Of a stretch of DNA of 64,000 nucleotides, positions 12,505 through 23,900 are shown piece after piece; position 1 is the stretch's first letter, and every line of letters starts with the position of its first letter. The position numbers and the translations under genes were made by a program. A model generated the notes under the pieces. The model did no database searches. It saw only the letters and a program-made list of their open reading frames with translations, and was not told the origin of the DNA. This DNA is from Klebsormidium nitens (lineage: Eukaryota; Streptophyta; Klebsormidiophyceae; Klebsormidiales; Klebsormidiaceae), in assembly GCA_000708835.1 (NCBI GenBank), contig DF237004.1:131480-195479 (forward strand), given 5' to 3'.

Positions 12505-13758
12505 GTTAAATATATGTTGTGATTAATTTTAGCCGCGGCTTGTAAGTGGGGCGTTCTGGAACCGGTATTTATGCTGGAGACACGGATTCCTTTTCTGAAT
12601 GTTGCAAACGGAACAAAGCCGGTAGCCCGGCCAATAGAAGAGAGCTCGAGGATGTTGAATCTTACCAACTAATCTCACGGTTACTTCTACGTTTAGTGGC
12701 CAGAGCAAAATCAGCTCGATGTTGAGGTTGAGGTTTAGTGGCGATTGCTGCGGAAGCTATCTCAAAAAGCACATTGTCACGACTGATGTGATTACATGCA
12801 TTCCTGGCAGCCGAATGGGCAAACGTTCAGACTCACTCATTCCACTGCAAATGGTCAAATTCGGACAGTTCTCTTCAGATACACCATGATTTGTTGGACT
12901 TCTAGCTCGCCACTTTTACCAAAGGTGACGTGGCAACAACGTGTCATCACTGAGGAGAGCGCAGCTGAATTAATAGATCTTCCCCCGATCTTCCACTCAA
13001 AAGAAGGTACCTATGACGTTCGGTCTGATTGACCTCAGTGGGCCAGGCGATCCGTACCGTAGAAAAACGAGATGGCTGGGGGACAGGACGATATTGCGTC
13101 GCAGTCGACTTATTTTGGACGTCAAAAAATGGGTGCTTCAGTTTTGTTTCCAACCGGTTTTGCATAGTTTACATCAAACCCGACCCAGTACCCTGTCCTG
13201 ACGTCGCCATCACTGAGCTCCCCGAGGCTAAATGTTGCAGACTGCGGTTGTTATGTGAAGATTGGACGGCTGCGACGCGGATTCGGCCATCTTGAGCCGC
13301 CTTCTGCGGTCCACCTTACACTGGCGGGTTGGTGGCCATGATAAATCGGTACTTTTCCTCAGGCATGTCAACATTTCTGCTGCTGTCGAGTCGGTTGGAG
13401 ATGTTGGTCGGCGCATGTGCCGTAAGAAAGGGATCTTACGGGCTTCCAAGTTCCAACCCACCCTTTCACCCTAAGTCACCAGTCTCCCAGTCTTCGTATA
13501 GATAGTATTGAAGCAGTACGTTTGGCAGATATAGGCCATGTATGACTACCATCATTGTGGCTATCATAGCGTATATCATTGATCTCATCGTCAATCACAA
13601 AATGTGTATACCGCAAGCACAAACTTGATCACGGACGCTTGTGCACTCATGAAAAATATGGTTGCGCGATCCATAACTAGCGAGCACTTGATCCATTGAA
13701 CGCGCAAGGTTTGGAAATGTGATAGGCACGAGGTACACTTTCTCCACTTTCTTACAAT
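12505..13758. other. Intergenic, no gene seen
   Basis: This is the CFAP45 3' UTR and spacer. Several overlapping open stretches on both strands between 12796 and 13474 have no supporting splice sites or recognisable motifs. Confidence 0.5.
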
Positions 13759-14304
13759 TTACCAACCCGTCTTCAGCTTTGGATATAATTGCAGATTTCC
13801 GTCACTGGTTATCAGCCTGAAATCGTATCTCATGGCTTGCTCCGCAATTGCCGCATCGAAATAATCGGTTGCGGCCTTGCCAGGCAAAGCCTTCGATGCC
13901 CTCAAGGTGGTAAACCCAATGACGTCATCTGCCGTGACCTCATCAAAGATGGCCACGTTCCCCGTCTTCTCCAGGAAATCTAGCATAGCAACCCCCTCCA
14001 GAACCTTCCTCCCCCTGTCCATTACTACGATTCGACCTGAGCGATAAGAAGTCGACCTCAAAAACGACCGGCAACGACACGTATACATTCGTGAGTTGTT
14101 CAAGGAACAGCCTCGTTTCTTTTGACATCTGATTGCTAAGACTTTCCGGTGGTTTTTGCGAATCTGCCTTGGGCTCAATTTCAACCGTTGCAAAAACAAA
14201 TCTGCACATGAGTCAGGCAAAAGTTGATCAGGCAAAAGTTGATCAAAGTCACCACAAAGTGGGCATTGAAGTTTTAGGAGTTTGAGGGCAGCAACCGAGG
14301 CCAC
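13759..14304 (-). CDS. Uncertain ORF with PIN-like C-terminus
   Basis: The minus-strand frame is open for 181 codons and ends in TAA just after LKTGW. The last about 90 residues look like real protein: GRKVLEGVAMLDFLEKTGNV, IFDEVTADDVIGF, and an ending FDAAIAEQAMRYDFRLITSDGNL that resembles the distal part of PIN-type nuclease domains (Asp-rich helix, then T/S-x-D and YP-x-L). The upstream half is doubtful: a second frame (14209-13943) looks equally protein-like, and a good acceptor (CTTATCGCTCAG) sits near 14030, so there may be an intron or a frameshift. A 15-bp tandem duplication lies at 14214-14243. This could be a spliced PIN-like protein or a decaying gene. Confidence 0.35.
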   Translation of the reverse strand: MASVAALKLLKLQCPLCGDFDQLLPDQLLPDSCADLFLQRLKLSPRQIRKNHRKVLAIRCQKKRGCSLNNSRMYTCRCRSFLRSTSYRSGRIVVMDRGRKVLEGVAMLDFLEKTGNVAIFDEVTADDVIGFTTLRASKALPGKAATDYFDAAIAEQAMRYDFRLITSDGNLQLYPKLKTGW

Positions 14305-14697
14305 GAAAGACAGAGGACACCTTTACGAATTGATCATCGAACGATGTCCCACATTAACAAGCGCAACTCAAAAAAGGCTCTCATAAACAACCGCAACGTG
14401 ATGTGCTGCATGCGACCAGCTAATGTAGTCCGAGTCGAACAAGCAAGTCGAAGCACGCTGCTCGGAGAGCCTTCTGATCGCTAGGCTCAAGTTGGGTGGG
14501 GAGCTAGAGACCAATCCAGAGCAGACAAGTTACCTGTGAACTAAAACAACAAGACCTTTCACATCCAGCGGCTTCACATATCGATTTCAAGCCCATCTTC
14601 TTCTCATGAAGTGGGGCAAAACGAAGGACCAAGAACACAGAACGACCAAGAACAACCGTCTTACCTTAAGACTGCATTCGTGTCTAACATTACGCGA

Positions 14698-16570
14698 CTA
14701 CTCTGGGGCTCCTTCCACAGGTCCGGCCCGCTCAAATGATTGGTTGCTGCATTGGGGGTTTCCGTCGCCGCTCGTATTCTCCCCGCCGACCTCCTCGTTC
14801 GTGGACTCCACACACCGACGTCCCGAGCTCCAATACTCGTTGCCCGGGACGTTGGCCACCCGAGATCGAATTGCGTGTAAGCTCAGCGAGAAAGGATTGA
14901 ATGCAATTCAGCACGGCTTAGCAGGTGCAGGTAGCACGTGGGAGGTGGCATGTGCCCCGAGCATATTGAAAGCTCGTTTTACATGAAATCGAAGCCTTTT
15001 TTGAGTAAGATTCTTTCCAGACTCTCACTTCTCATTTACCCATAGAAGGGCAGCAAAGACGACTGATATAGAGACAAACTCCTAAATTCTCAAAAGTCGA
15101 ATAGAATTTCCAGAAACTGCGCATCTGACCGAGAGCCAAAGTTAGGCGGGCGATGGTTAAAGTCGGTTCAAGCGCTTTCTCTCAATGACCTTCCTAGTAA
15201 TTGATAAATTGAGAGATCAGAGCAATTCCAACAAGGGGGAGCAGCATCGAGGATGCGATTAAACAGGTGTAAGGCCACACGATGCAGTCTTGCATGATAC
15301 CCTGCCAAAAGACTCTTGGCGATAACTGGAGAGAAGCGTTTCTGAGGAGTATGTGACGGCAGCGGAGAAGCAAAAAGACGGCAACGGAGAAGCAAGAAGA
15401 ACTCAACTCTGCAGAGGGAAGACTCGAAACGAGACATCTTCAAGGTAGACAGCGCATGTGAGTCAGCCGTTGTTTGAAAGATTGGCAGCTCCAAAGAGGT
15501 TGCTTTACAAAAAATTTGAGAAAGGTGTTGTACTGTTTCTGGACTGGAGTTGAGGCACACTACGAATGTTCTGAAGAGATGAAAGGGACTCAAAGCCTGG
15601 TGGACATAAAAGCAAGATTATGAAGATGGAACCGCAAACACTTACATAAGACCGCCGTACAACATTCAAATATTCTGCACCTTGCTGGAGGTTCTCCTAT
15701 TCGGGGTTGCTTCTGTTATTGTGCCCAAAATGGACACAAACGATGATGAGAAACGTCTAGAAGGCGACTTACATAGCCCACATGCTGCCGCCGGTAGATG
15801 GGGCGGCCGTCCTCGTTGAACCCAATTGGCTTGGCGGCGAGCTGGTCCTCGCGAAGACGCCTTTCGATCCTCTCAGCGGCTACAACAGCAAGAGAAAGTG
15901 CATCAACAATCTGCGAGAGTTGCACCGCAAAGTGGCTGATCACTGTGACCATGGAGATCTACACCACATAACGTAAGGTAACGAGGTGCTGAGTATGAAA
16001 AGGTTCTCTTCTTTAATTTTCGAGCCTAACTTGCTGCTGACAGCACGTGCAAACCCACGTGCAAACCCACAAGCATAGCGCCAGAAGTCCACGCTCAAGC
16101 ATAAAATTTGAGGCTATCTACGAAACATACACGTTTCTTGTAGCAGTAAACGAAGACAACCGCATGCCTAAATTGACTTTGAAGCACAAGCCCACCTCGT
16201 TCTTGCCGCGACTTGTACATGTTGCCGTCATTGCCTCCGGGCACCGCTGAAAAGCAGAAGCCAGAGTATTACATTGAATCTTTTGTTTCGCAGCAGGCAT
16301 TCGCAACCCAGAGAAAGAAAAGATACTCATACAAACAAGTAAGGCGGGCAAAGATCAAGTGCAGCGGACAATCTCAACCTCATACATTTGATGCATAGGT
16401 GAGAGAGAGCCTTGAAATACTTTGTGGTGCTTGACTGGAGGATAAAGATTGTGAAGCGTCACATAAACCGTCAGATTCCACCAATTCAATGGCCCTGCTT
16501 TGAGATGCCTCGAGCTTGGTTTCTCACCATTTGCTGTACTGCCGCCATCATGCCGGACACCGATGTGACG
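14698..16570 (-). CDS. Unrecognised spliced protein (partial model)
   Basis: Four minus-strand pieces look coding: about 16570-16527 (LVTSVSGMMAAVQQM, donor GTGAGA); about 16246-16197 (GNDGNMYKSRQER); about 15884-15770 (AERIERRLREDQLAAKPIG then FNEDGRPIYRRQHVGY, donor GTAAGT); and a terminal exon from about 14870 to the TAG at 14698-14700 (VANVPGNEYWSSGRRC ... VEGAPE). Pieces 2 and 3 join in perfect phase across a TTGTTGTAG acceptor. The joins 1-2 and 3-4 do not match as drawn, so a small exon or another boundary is missing. The product is hydrophilic and partly helical with no hydrophobic segment in these parts. I do not recognise the family. The 5' end probably lies between 16.6 and 17.3 kb. 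Confidence 0.4.
16044..16067. repeat. 12-bp tandem duplication
   Basis: CACGTGCAAACC occurs twice in succession inside an intron of the minus-strand gene. It is a small local duplication with no obvious role; each copy contains a CACGTG E-box/G-box core. Confidence 0.6.
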
Positions 16571-17638
16571 AGCTGTTGACAGATGTAAATATCAGTGGTG
16601 CAATAAGTTTGCCGTAATCATTGTGATGCAGATTCCAGTACTTTGATTCCGCTTACACAGCGGGTCAGAGCAGCCGGGCTACTCTCTTCTGATTGACCGT
16701 ATGTACGAGGTGGCCAACCTCAGATGAAGCAGACAAATGTCACATGTGAAGCACCTCAACTAAGTCACATTGGAACCCTTATCACACATTTGCATCTCCT
16801 GCATGCAATCCTACTGAAATCGGCAAGAAGTCTTACTTGTCATACGCGGACTCTCTTCTTTGCAGCTCCTCACAGTGGCACCAAAGGCTACACCTGCAGC
16901 ACCATGCAGCAAACAAAAAAACACTACAACCCTTCACTAGCAAGCGCACTCAGTCAATGCTTATGATTGAGATTAATACTCGAGTAAGGCGTGCAAACAC
17001 ATGGTGGCGATCAGGACATGATACAAGCACCGAAAAAAGTCGTCCAGTCTCCACCATGTTCCATCCTCCATCCAGATCTTACAAGATTGAATGAGAAGCA
17101 CACGATGCAAGTTAACCACCAAAACTTGAACATGCACTAGCAAGAATTTGAAGCTCAGAAGCATCCGCATACTTCCCCAGTCCAATCTCTTCTGCTCCAG
17201 TTTCCAGCTATTCTGGACGTTCAGTGCACTCACTGGTGCCGCTCAATGGCAGGGCGAGGCTATAAGCGCTGGCGCTCATGACGGAATTCCTTCTCTTGGA
17301 CGTAGAGAATCGTGATAAGAACCTCACTAAAGATACCCTGCAAGCTACTTTCCAGCGCCTTCGGACACTGACAGCTCGAGAGCGCCCTGGTGGGAATTGG
17401 GAAGCTCGAGCTGATACCCTAATTTGCACATTGAAATCTGAAGGGTTTTGCAATACCTAATGTAGATCCGAATTGGAGAGGCAACCTGACCGGGTTACCT
17501 TTAACGATGTTTTCTCTGGCCTAGGTACTAAGTAAGTCTAAACCTAAGGCTAAAGAGGTTACAGGATTGTAGCAGGATTGGTCCGGCTAAAGTGGTCAAG
17601 CAGCTAAGCTGGAGCTTGACCGTAGCTTGAGCATTTAC

Positions 17639-17655
17639 TAGGGTTAGGGTTAGCG
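17639..17655. promoter_or_regulatory. Telobox-like TAGGGTTAGGGTTAG
   Basis: This is a short interstitial run of plant-type telomere-like repeats in the spacer upstream of the helical-repeat gene. In plants, telo-boxes (AAACCCTA and its complement) are common in promoters of growth-related genes. Here the role is inference from position only. Confidence 0.3.
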
Positions 17656-17910
17656 GCATTGAGCGAGTCACCGTGAGGCTTGAGCTGCTGTCTGAAGTCA
17701 CTGAATTGAATCCGCCATTTGATCGTTCCAGGTGTTCGCCTTCAATAGGCTTTGAGGTCAAAATCCACCCACAATCGTCTGCATTCGCAAGTCTGACAAG
17801 CTTTATGGCCCAACAACATGATGCCACCACTCTTCTTCAGCATGCGAGTGGGGCCTGGGATTTGAGACTGATATCCATAATTTCCACTTTAACCCCTCCC
17901 CCAACACAGA

Positions 17911-20900
17911 GCTGAAAGTTTGTGCCACTGCACTGGTGCAGACCGCATTGACCACTTCACTGCAGAGCTTGATGCGATGCTCCAGATACTTCAAAGCCCC
18001 ACAGCTAATGACACGGGCCAGCTAAACTCTCTGCTCGCGACGTTGCAGTTGGCTTTGAGCTGCAAGGAGCTCCGCGCCTCGTGCCCCTTCTCGGACCCCG
18101 ACTCATTCGTGTGGCAAGCGACAGTTCAAACCCTGGCCCCCGGGGCGGCTTGCAGCCGCCTCTTTTGGCGAGCAAACCGACAGAAGCTAGGCAGCTTTCT
18201 AAGTATTCTCCATGAGGTGATTTTAGCGCCTCACCATCGGGTTTCCCTTCGCGACCACTGGCTGTGAAAACGCTTCTTAGCCCAGCACTTGGTTACATTG
18301 AGCTTGAAAGACAACTAGGTAGTACGTTTTAGGCTTATCAATGCTCTTGCCTATTGAAGATCCAGGGTGTGTGGTGATAATACTGGGGGATCCCCCTCAG
18401 GTATGACCCTGGGGATAGGCGAAATGGTGGCTTTAGCATAGCTGCCTTACATACGTAGAACTTGTGGCTCTCGTGGGTGGCAGTTTCGGCAGCTAGCTTC
18501 TCATAAGTGATGGTCGAAGCAGTTCAACGACCAAGATGATTTTGTTGCACACACATCACTAAGATTGAAAGCGAGCGGCTGTTGTTGGATTGGGAACCAC
18601 CCCTGAGCTTTGAAATCGGGTTTTGGTTCTTGAGGGCTGACCTAAACTCAAAAACCCAAAACCCTTGGAATTGTGAAGTGCGGAGCCTTACGTCTGCTTG
18701 TTCCTGGCAGGCACAACCTGCTGCAGCTCAAAAGGCCAAGGAAAGCTGGCTCGACTGCTTGAAAAGGTGCGCAATATTGAGTCGTGATCTTACGTGTGAT
18801 GTTCTGATCTCAGTGGTCCCCTTCGACGTGAATTAGGGCTCACTTCAATGCAGTCCTCCATAGCACCAGTCAAAACACTTGATAGAAGCTCGTTTCCTTT
18901 TGATTACAGCTTCCTACCCGTTCTGTGTGTTCCACCGATTGTTTCTTGCATTGGTTTCGACAAATTCACTTGCTTTCGCAAATGAATAACCCCTTGCGCT
19001 TTTAGCTGCTGCGAGACACTGGTCATTAGTGTAACACTCTCTTTTGCAGTGTCCTTTTGCTCGAAGGCAGCGCTTGGAAACCTCTGCCGCTTGTGGATGG
19101 TTCGGCGGCGCCTTCGGATTGGACACTTAAGGTCAGTCTTCCAGCTCTCCTAAATGTCTTGTAGATCCCTCTCCAGCTCTCCATATTGTGTTTCAGATTC
19201 CTTTCCAGCTCGTCTACTACGCAAGGCTCGTTTGTTAGACAATTCACATCTCGATAGTTTTCCAGGGTTGTTGTCCGCTTTCCTTAAGCATTGACATTTC
19301 ATCCAGCGGTGGATGACCCTTTCTGAAAGGCCAGACTGTAAGGAACCTTTCATCCGTATTTCATCCGTCCCTGTTCTGACACTTGCCGGAATTTAAGACT
19401 AACCCAAAAAGAGAATTGGAAAGAAGAGGCAGTGCACTCTGTTTCGATCCTAAATTGCCTCCCAAACGTCTCCGTCCCCCGTTTAGCTTTGGGGGGGAGT
19501 GTTCGTTTCTGACAAAAGAGATTTGTTCGACTTTTTTGACTTTTAATTTTTCCTACTGAATCGAGCCGGCGACCGAAGCACAAGCCCCGCTCATCCTGTT
19601 TCTCTCTCGGACCGCCACAGGATGACGTCAGAGAGGCTACTTTCTACGAGATCGAGTTCTGCTGCGCCATTCTCGTCGCCGCTGAGCTTCGTATTCCGTT
19701 CCGTTCGTCCCGAGCCCATCTCCCGACCGGAAACGGAACGGCACAACTGCCCGGCACAGCCTCCCGGGCCAGTTCACCCGCTGAGGAGAGCGGGAAGCCG
19801 ACCGCGCAAGGGGCTGACCGCCAGGAGTTGGTTGACGTCATTGCCTGGGTGAGCGGCAGAGATGACGTCAGACTTTGGTGTGCGGTCAAATTGATGCCTT
19901 TGCATGAGCCAGCTTTTATGGAGGCGTACTAGAGTAGAATTGACCCGTTGCCTCATCATCAACGCTCTTCGGGGGCTATCTGGCAGGTGACTCAGAGAGA
20001 GCTGCTGTGAGCTCCATTTCCGGATCAGTGCCCCATCTCCTTTGGTTACAGGCTGCAAGCTGGTCTCGAGCCGCTTGCAAAGACATTCTCGCCCGTCTGT
20101 TGTATCTGTTCTGGGCCCCTTGCTCGCCGTTCGAATTTGCCTTCTCCGCCTTCTCTCATCGAGTCGCGTGCATGACGAGTTCCTTCTTGTGAACGACTTA
20201 ACATTGTCAAATATCTATCAGATTATTTGTCGTTGATCAAGTTCTCGTTTGTGTTCGACCGCCTCGCCGCTCTTTGGACCAACTTGATACTTTTGCTCTG
20301 CTCATCCTTAAGACTGCCTGCTGACTGCTATGCATCGGGATCGAGATTCCTCTCCTTTCATTCTGCCGCTAAAAGCCTTTTGGAAACCAAACCTGATCTT
20401 ATTCTAGTCTCGACCGTCGATCCCCATCCATGTGTACTGCTTACCGTCGATTCAAGCCTGGTTTCTTTCCTCACCGTCGATCTGGCTTCACAGGCATACT
20501 CCCTGGCGCATGCGGTCTCAGCACACCAGCTCGAGGGCCAACAGCGCCTGGAGGCGGTAAGCTACCAAACCCGGTTGTTCACCCGAACTTCATTCTCAAA
20601 CTAGGGGTACATTTCTGCCCCGAAGATTTTCATAGGTCTGTCATTTTGAGACTCGCTCGTAGCAATTATGTCCAGTATGGCGTCCTGAGATTCCAATGAC
20701 CTCTTTAGGCTGCTTGACCCTGTGTGCACTTCCAGAGAATCTTGAGCTTCTCCCTAACACACAAAGCTGAGCCAGGTAAAAAAAGAGTTCAGCTTCAAAG
20801 AAAGCCCATCTCTGTGACACTTCTAATCTCCAAGACTCAAACTCACTTTCAAATCTGTCTTCTGCAGATGTTCGTTCACGTAATGGACGTATACGTCATC

Positions 20901-23900
20901 CCCGGTTTGGTCCTCCTGCTGGCCCAGAGGGAACCCCCTGCCAACCGTGCTGCGGCTGAAGCGATCCTCCACAGCGTGCGGGCGCGCGCGTGCGCACTGG
21001 GCTGCGCGCTCTCTGCGGTGTTTTCCTACCTGGACGTTGGGGGCGGTTCTGGTGAGGCGTCGAATGTTCCCCTTCCTACTTTATTGTTCTTATGTGATTG
21101 GTCGTTGAGCCATCGCGTTACTTGAATTCTTCAAGTTCTTAGCAATCAGAATCTTGCATTAGCAGGATTGCCATGTCTTTGTTACCTTTGAGGTTCCTCC
21201 TTGCGTCCCTTTGCTAGTTTCCGGGCTTACTCTCTGTACCATTGTTAGCAACTCACTTCGTGTCACAGTACTTTTGGTACATTTGCGGCACTACAGCGGC
21301 TGGTTAAAAGCTCCTCAGAACACTTTACCTGGGCTCTAAATTCTGGCGACTGTCGGCTTGTGAAGCCTCACGAAAGGGCTGCGTTTATTTATCGATTCGG
21401 TCCGACCGTCCGAGCGTCCAATATTGACGGCTGCGACCGACTTGCAAATGAGATCGACGGCCACGGCGGTTTGCACTGTCGAATTTTCAGCGGTGCCCAC
21501 AAGCACCGCCGAAATGTCACCCTTATATATTGGATTACCAGAGGCCGGAACATCCGAGTTGATAAATTTCTAGAATTTCTTATTGCCGTGAAAGACCGGC
21601 ACCAAATCCAATCCCCAAAATCCAACAAATCAACAACAAATCCACAAAAACAAACAATCAAAATAATCAACAACAAATCCAAACTCCCTGCGGGGAAAGA
21701 AAAAAAAAAAAAAAAACCAACAAATCCAAACTTCACAGAAACAAAACCCCACAAAAACCACAAAATCAACACTCACAAATTTAAGAATTTCTCGAGCATC
21801 TTTAACCTTGAAAGTAAAAGCCCTACTCCGAATACAGAAGCACGTCTCAACAGAAAACAAATTGTATTAATGTGAAAGAAATCAGTAGAATGGATGCTGA
21901 TTACATGGCCAGCTCAACATACTCGACGTATCATTGCTAAGTGTGGCCTCAATATCGAGATTTCTTGTAGTTACATTCGAAGCACAAGTGAAAGTATTGC
22001 AGAATAGCAGGAGAAATAACACTTTGTAACACCCACAAGAGATTAGGTTGACGAGCGCACCCATTGACAAGTACGTTAAACCCATAGGCACCCAACCAAC
22101 TTAACCTTTTCAAACCTCAAATTGCCATACCAGCAACACCGGACCCTCCCTTCATGCTTCAAGGTATATCTGTTCTTGAAGTTTCTGTCACCTACACATA
22201 CATTGCTCTTTTTAAACCATCATCTCTGAAGCCACGCGCAATTGTTGAGCATATGGTCTTATTTCTCAATTGTCCTCATCGTTTGCAGCCGCGTTTAGCT
22301 CGTGGGCACAACCAGGCCTCAAGCCCCACTCAGGGCTCTTTCCCCTCTTCGCCGCTCTCCTAGTCGAACGATTCCCGGGCTCAGTACTTGCACGGGGAGT
22401 CTTTTCCGATGCAAAACCTGCTGACGGTCTATCCAGATCGCTGGAATGGGCAACCGGGGGATCTGCCACCGCTCTAGTTGCCACAGTCTTGCAAGCTATT
22501 TGGTGAGATGTGTCTGATGGTTTTAACCTAGTTTTAACCTCGCTAAAATTTGCTAAGGACCGTTCTGTTCTTCTTATGGCGAACTGTTGTTCTGTATTTG
22601 CTGTTTAATCGGAGGCTGTGATCCTTCGAAAAGGGCCCTTGAAGTGGACGACGTGTCTGTGTATGGGAGAACTCACAAACAGCATTAAGCATGTGGCGGT
22701 GAAAGCGGAGTTGCTCGAGAAGTTTAGCAGCCTCTTTTAGAGCCTGGCCAGTGCTTTTCATGTTTACAATGTTTACAGTGCCCAGCTCAGAAAGGCATGG
22801 CCCGGAAAGACTCACCCACTTCTTTGTTGCTCATCGTTGTTTTGTAGCCCTTCACTGATAATTGTGCGCTTCGAGCGAGAATAACTGCCAGATCTCGAAC
22901 GTGTTTGTGCCCTCTCGACTTCGATTGACTTCTCTCTCCGTTTCAACGCCATAATCTTCTTCCGTGTTGCGTTGATCTTCATCGTTCCAATCCTCATCGC
23001 TTCTGTAGGACCTGAGCTCTGTCGAGAACCTTCTGGAATCTCACTGAAACCCTTGCCTTGTCCGTCTCGCAGCCGAGAACACTCCCACGATTTTTCGGGC
23101 CGCCTCGCTTTGAGCAACACGCAACCACTGCTCGTATTCTCCCAGGTATGTGGTGGTCGAGTTTCTATCTTGCGAAGTTCATATCCTGTCTAGTCGCAGT
23201 CCGCGTCCCATTTCGTTCTTAATCCGGATCTTAAGGGAGTGGGCCACACTGCGTGAATTCTATGTCCTTTGAGTGCGCTTGGGGGTTCGCTCATCAATAG
23301 TTCGCCGCTCAGTGGCCCCGCTGAATCCTGCTTCAGATAAAAGCCAACGTCGATTTACCATGGCCGTTCATCAGCCCAGTTCAGAGAAAACCGCTTTTGG
23401 GGGTCTCGTGTTATTCACTTCTATACTGATGACAAGGCATTTCATAATCACAGGGTTTCGAACCAACCCATGAGACCTGTATGCCGAAAACAGGACAGCA
23501 GGCCCGAGTTGTTTGTCTTTCCAACTCTCCCTGTCGGACTGGGCACCCGAGTACATCTGTTACACNNNNNNNNNNNNNNNNNNNNNNNNNNNNNNNNNNN
23601 NNNNNNNNNNNNNNNNNNNNNNNNNNNNNNNNNNNNNNNNNNNNNNNNNNNNNNNNNNNNNNNNNNNNNNNNNNNNNNNNNNNNNNNNNNNNNNNNNNNN
23701 NNNNNNNNNNNNNNNNNNNNNNNNNNNNNNNNNNNNNNNNNNNNNNNNNNNNNNNNNNNNNNNNNNNNNNNNNNNNNNNNNNNNNNNNNNNNNNNNNNNN
23801 NNNNNNNNNNNNNNNNNNNNNNNNNNNNNNNNNNNNNNNNNNNNNNNNNNNNNNNNNNNNNNNNNNNNNNNNNNNNNNNNNNNNNNNNNNNNNNNNNNNN

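Noticed and set aside
17277-17460. Bidirectional start with ATG on both strands at 17278/17279
   Set aside because: The overlap follows from the word CATG and neither frame is tied to a confirmed exon. The plus frame is noted only as a possible first exon.
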